Of a DNA stretch of 13,481 nt, positions 10,933 through 13,481 are shown in pieces (position 1 is the stretch's first letter; each line of letters starts with the position of its first letter). Source of the DNA: an uncultured Planctomycetales bacterium (GTDB taxonomy: Bacteria > Planctomycetota > Planctomycetia > Isosphaerales > Isosphaeraceae). The notes beneath the pieces were generated by a model that did no database searches, was not told where the DNA came from, and was given only the letters and a program-made list of their open reading frames with translations. The position numbers were made by a program, and so were the translations under genes. The stretch spans positions 1-13,481 of the forward strand of contig CALCIB010000339.1 in NCBI GenBank assembly GCA_937907525.1, in the 5' to 3' direction.

Positions 10933-13137
10933 ATGTCGAGCGCCTTCGAATCGCCGTCCGCCCTCGTCGACGAACATAAGCCGTTCATCCCCGCCTCGGA
11001 AGACCCGCCGGAGTTGACGCTCCGGGCGGTGGTCCTGGGGTCGCTTCTGGGGGTGGTCTTCGGCGCGTCGTCGCTGTATCTGTTCCTCAAGGTCGGGATG
11101 ACGGTCTCGGCGTCGATCCCGGTGGCCGTCCTGGCGGTCACGATCTTTCGGGGGCTGTCGCGCGCCTTCGGGCTGCGGCGGGCGACGATCCTGGAGAACA
11201 ACGTCGTCCAGACCGCCGGCTCGGCCGGCGAATCGATCGCCTTCGGCGTCGGCGCCACGATGCCCGCCCTGATGCTCCTGGGCTACGAGTTGGACTGGAC
11301 CCGGGTGATGATCGTCTCGGTCCTGGGGAGCCTGCTGGGCATTCTGATGATGATCCCCCTGCGGCGGGCGTTCATCGTCAAGCAGCACGAGACGCTGCCG
11401 TACCCGGAGGGGACCGCCTGCGCCAAGGTCTTGATCGTCGGCGAGCAGGGCGGGTCCAACGCCCGCACCGTCTTCCTCGGCTTCGGCCTGGGGGGGATTT
11501 ACAAGCTCATGATGCAGGCGATGAAGCTCTGGCCGGGGGAGTGGGACCGCGCCCTCGTCGGGATCAAGGGCTACGACAAGGCGGTCGTCGCCCTGGAGCC
11601 CGACCCGACGCTGCTGGGCGTCGGCTACATCATCGGCCCCAGGACCGCCTCGATCATGGTCGGCGGCGGGCTCCTGGCCTCGCTGACGCTGGTCCCCTTG
11701 ATCGCCTTCTTCGGCGAGGGGCTGACGACCGTCCTGCCGCCGGGGCAGTCGCGGATCTCCGAGATGTCCCCCGGCCAGATCTCCGGCCAGTACGTTCGCT
11801 ACATCGGCGCCGGGGCCGTCGCCGCCGGCGGCATCCTCAGCATGCTCAACGCCCTGCCGCTGATCCTGTCGGCCCTCGCGGGCGGTTTCAAGGCGATGAA
11901 GCCCGCCGACGCCGACGGCTCGAACCCCGCCACGCCCAGGACCGATCGCGACATCCCCACGTCCCTGGTCGTCCTGGGAACGCTCGGCCTGGTCGCCTTG
12001 ATCGCGGCGTCGCACCTGATCCCCGCCGATCCGGTCGGCCGGGTCGCCGGCGCGGTCTTGATCGTGGTCTTCGGCTTTTTGTTCGTGACGGTCAGCTCGC
12101 GAATCACCGGCTTGATCGGCTCGTCGTCCAACCCGATCTCCGGCATGACCATCGCCACGTTGCTTTTGACCTGCCTCATCTTCGTGACGCTGGGCTGGAT
12201 CGGAAGCGAGTACCGCCTGATCGCCCTTTCGATCGCGGCGATCGTCTGCATCGCCTCGTCCAACGGCGGCACGACCTCGCAGGACCTCAAAACGGGCTTC
12301 CTCGTCGGCGCGACCCCCTGGCGGCAGCAGGTGGCGATCCTGGTCGGCGCGCTGCTCTCCGCGGTGGTCATGGGCGGCACCCTGATCGCCATGAACGACG
12401 CCTACACCACCGTCTCAAATCAACCGGCCGACCTTCCCACCGTCGCCGCCCCCGCCGGACTGACCGAGACCGCCGAACACGACGGCGAGACCTACAAGGT
12501 CTGGCGACTGACCGCGCCCATCGAAGGCGCGCTGCCGGGCGTGTACCTGGTCGACGAATCGGACAAACCCGCCTGGATCATCGACCCCGGCATCGGCGGC
12601 CGGCTCGACCACTCCTCAAGCGGCGCGCCCTTGAAGAAGTTCGACCCGCCCCAGCCGCGGCTCTTCGCCACGATCATCGACGGCATCATGTCCGGCGACC
12701 TCCCCTGGAGCCTGGTGATCCTCGGCGTCATGCTGGCGATCGTCGTCCAGCTTACCGGGGTGTCGTCGCTGGCGTTCGCGGTGGGGGTCTACCTGCCCTT
12801 GTCGACCACCCTGCCGATCTTCATCGGCGGCCTGATCCGCCTGCTCGTCGACCGAATCCGCAAGTTCACCCCCGAGGAGTCCGAGACCAGCCCCGGCACC
12901 ATGATGTCCACCGGCCTGATCGCCGGCGGCTCGCTGGCGGGGATCCTGATCGCCCTTTTGGTCGTCTTCGAGGGCCTGGGACGGGCCATCGACTTCTCCG
13001 GCAAGTCGCCCGACGGCGGGACGGAATTCCTCCTCCCCGCGCTGGGGTCGTTCTCGGTCCTGGCCGCGGCGCTGGCGCTCGTCGCCCTGCTCGGCCGCCG
13101 CGCCGACCGCGAACCCGAACCGGCGAAGGCCGATTGA
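10933..13137 (+). CDS. OPT-family (oligopeptide transporter) membrane protein
   Basis: A 734-residue, very hydrophobic inner-membrane protein. The N-terminus has ELTLRAVVLGSLLGVVFGA and YLFLKVGMTVSASIPVAV (roughly 28-65), typical of bacterial OPT proteins. Further family segments are ILENNVVQTAGSAGESIAFG, LPYPEGTACAKVL, SSNPISGMTIATLLLT, and SSNGGTTSQDLKTGFLVGATPW. About fourteen or more membrane segments can be counted by eye. A hydrophilic stretch of about 100 residues (487-587) interrupts the membrane part between MNDAYTTVS and SGDLPWSLVILG. Members import peptides or metal-chelate complexes by proton coupling; the cargo here is unknown. The ATG at 10933 follows GGGAG about thirteen bases upstream. 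It ends the cluster; copy B of the repeat lies 193 bases downstream. Confidence 0.95.
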   Translation: MSSAFESPSALVDEHKPFIPASEDPPELTLRAVVLGSLLGVVFGASSLYLFLKVGMTVSASIPVAVLAVTIFRGLSRAFGLRRATILENNVVQTAGSAGESIAFGVGATMPALMLLGYELDWTRVMIVSVLGSLLGILMMIPLRRAFIVKQHETLPYPEGTACAKVLIVGEQGGSNARTVFLGFGLGGIYKLMMQAMKLWPGEWDRALVGIKGYDKAVVALEPDPTLLGVGYIIGPRTASIMVGGGLLASLTLVPLIAFFGEGLTTVLPPGQSRISEMSPGQISGQYVRYIGAGAVAAGGILSMLNALPLILSALAGGFKAMKPADADGSNPATPRTDRDIPTSLVVLGTLGLVALIAASHLIPADPVGRVAGAVLIVVFGFLFVTVSSRITGLIGSSSNPISGMTIATLLLTCLIFVTLGWIGSEYRLIALSIAAIVCIASSNGGTTSQDLKTGFLVGATPWRQQVAILVGALLSAVVMGGTLIAMNDAYTTVSNQPADLPTVAAPAGLTETAEHDGETYKVWRLTAPIEGALPGVYLVDESDKPAWIIDPGIGGRLDHSSSGAPLKKFDPPQPRLFATIIDGIMSGDLPWSLVILGVMLAIVVQLTGVSSLAFAVGVYLPLSTTLPIFIGGLIRLLVDRIRKFTPEESETSPGTMMSTGLIAGGSLAGILIALLVVFEGLGRAIDFSGKSPDGGTEFLLPALGSFSVLAAALALVALLGRRADREPEPAKAD

Positions 13138-13329
13138 GCGTTGGTTTCCATCCGCGACCGTTCGTCCGCTCCCGGCCACGAACCGTTCCGAGCGCGCCCG
13201 GCCGCGACCCGAATACGATGGAGACCGCGAAGCCCGTTCGTTTATCCATCACGAACGCGCGCGGGTCGAGGGGGGACGCGCGCGCCCGCGCGAAGGGTTC
13301 GCGGGATTTCCCGGCTCGATCCGAAAAAC

Positions 13330-13420
13330 CTCTGACCGTCACGGATTTGGGGGGTGGTGGACATAACGGCCTTCCCCCCTCGCGGGGGAAGGTGGCCCGA
13401 AGGGCCGGATGAGGGGGGGC
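13330..13420 (+). repeat. Copy B: complete two-hairpin dispersed repeat
   Basis: The most complete copy. Bases 13330-13389 match copy A (inverted) at 56 of 60. Hairpin one is CCTTCCCCC (13370-13378) with GGGGGAAGG (13384-13392). Hairpin two is GGCCC-GAA-GGGCC (13394-13406). It closes with GGATGAGGGGGGG. It lies downstream of the OPT gene, as copy A lies downstream of the rhodanese gene. Confidence 0.88.
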
Positions 13421-13438
13421 GAGCCCAAACGCCATCGA

Positions 13439-13458
13439 CGTCCAGGGCCTCCTGGACG
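13439..13458. other. Perfect 8-bp hairpin near the right edge
   Basis: CGTCCAGG (13439-13446) pairs exactly with CCTGGACG (13451-13458) around GCCT. There is no T-run. It may end a gene beyond the window or may be chance. Confidence 0.45.
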
Positions 13459-13481
13459 GGCTTCCGCGAATTCCAACGGTC

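Larger units (their letters stand above)
13138..13481. other. Gene-free right end carrying repeat copy B and a terminal hairpin
   Basis: No credible gene. Bases 13138-13329 show nothing I can name. Copy B of the dispersed repeat follows, then a hairpin at 13439-13458. Open frames here are composition artefacts or translations of the repeat. Confidence 0.65.

Noticed and set aside
13141..13335. Small plus-strand frame after the OPT gene
   Set aside because: No ribosome site, arginine-rich composition, and it runs into repeat copy B.
11541..13412. Second long plus-strand frame over the OPT gene
   Set aside because: Low-complexity Arg/Pro sequence out of phase with a full-length transporter; its end is translated repeat.
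1..13420. Terminal inverted repeats marking a 13-kb transposon or genomic island
   Set aside because: No transposase, integrase or target duplication is visible, the contents are mostly housekeeping-like genes, and the same repeat family has other copies inside. A dispersed intergenic repeat explains it better.

Overview
The window looks like chromosomal DNA of a planctomycete, most likely of the Isosphaeraceae (Paludisphaera/Singulisphaera type). This rests on the very high GC content, on planctomycete-style proteins (a DUF1080 secreted protein, a small Dabb protein, a short 'RPFKPFRVVMSSG' protein, an OPT transporter) and on many intergenic palindromic repeats. That assignment is inference from protein style; no rRNA or other marker is present. 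I count 15 protein genes and no tRNA, rRNA or CRISPR array.

Left part (1-3432), sulfur theme. A membrane rhodanese (minus strand) diverges from an Rrf2-family regulator (plus strand). The gap between them holds promoter-like sequences for both, with a dyad inside the Rrf2 promoter and a terminator-like hairpin in the predicted rhodanese leader. After a 444-base gap built largely of nested palindromic repeats comes a fused ATP sulfurylase-like/APS kinase gene. Its kinase half keeps all key motifs, but its sulfurylase half has lost the catalytic HxxH motif.

Middle minus-strand run (3466-7512). Read in transcription order: a small planctomycete protein with a leaderless-type promoter, alanine dehydrogenase, a His/Asp/Glu-rich small protein overlapping mtnA by an ATGA junction, mtnA (methionine salvage), a Dabb-domain protein, and a mazE-mazF toxin-antitoxin pair with its own good promoter and a GTGA overlap. 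mazF converges on the sulfurylase/kinase gene.

Right part (7591-13137). A secreted DUF1080 protein (plus) with a good promoter and a terminator-like hairpin; an unrecognised 195-residue protein (minus) with possible toxin-domain character; a 394-base gap with a 14-base palindrome; a histidine phosphatase (minus) divergent from a short-form adenylate-kinase-like gene (plus), which is followed closely by a large OPT-family transporter.

Both ends of the window carry the same 60-base sequence in opposite orientation (56/60 identical). It belongs to a two-hairpin repeat family with further members beside the sulfurylase/kinase gene, and the copies show compensatory base changes in their stems. 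The strongest candidates for something new are the degenerate sulfurylase fused to an intact APS kinase, its Cys-poor Rrf2 neighbour, and the palindromic repeat system.
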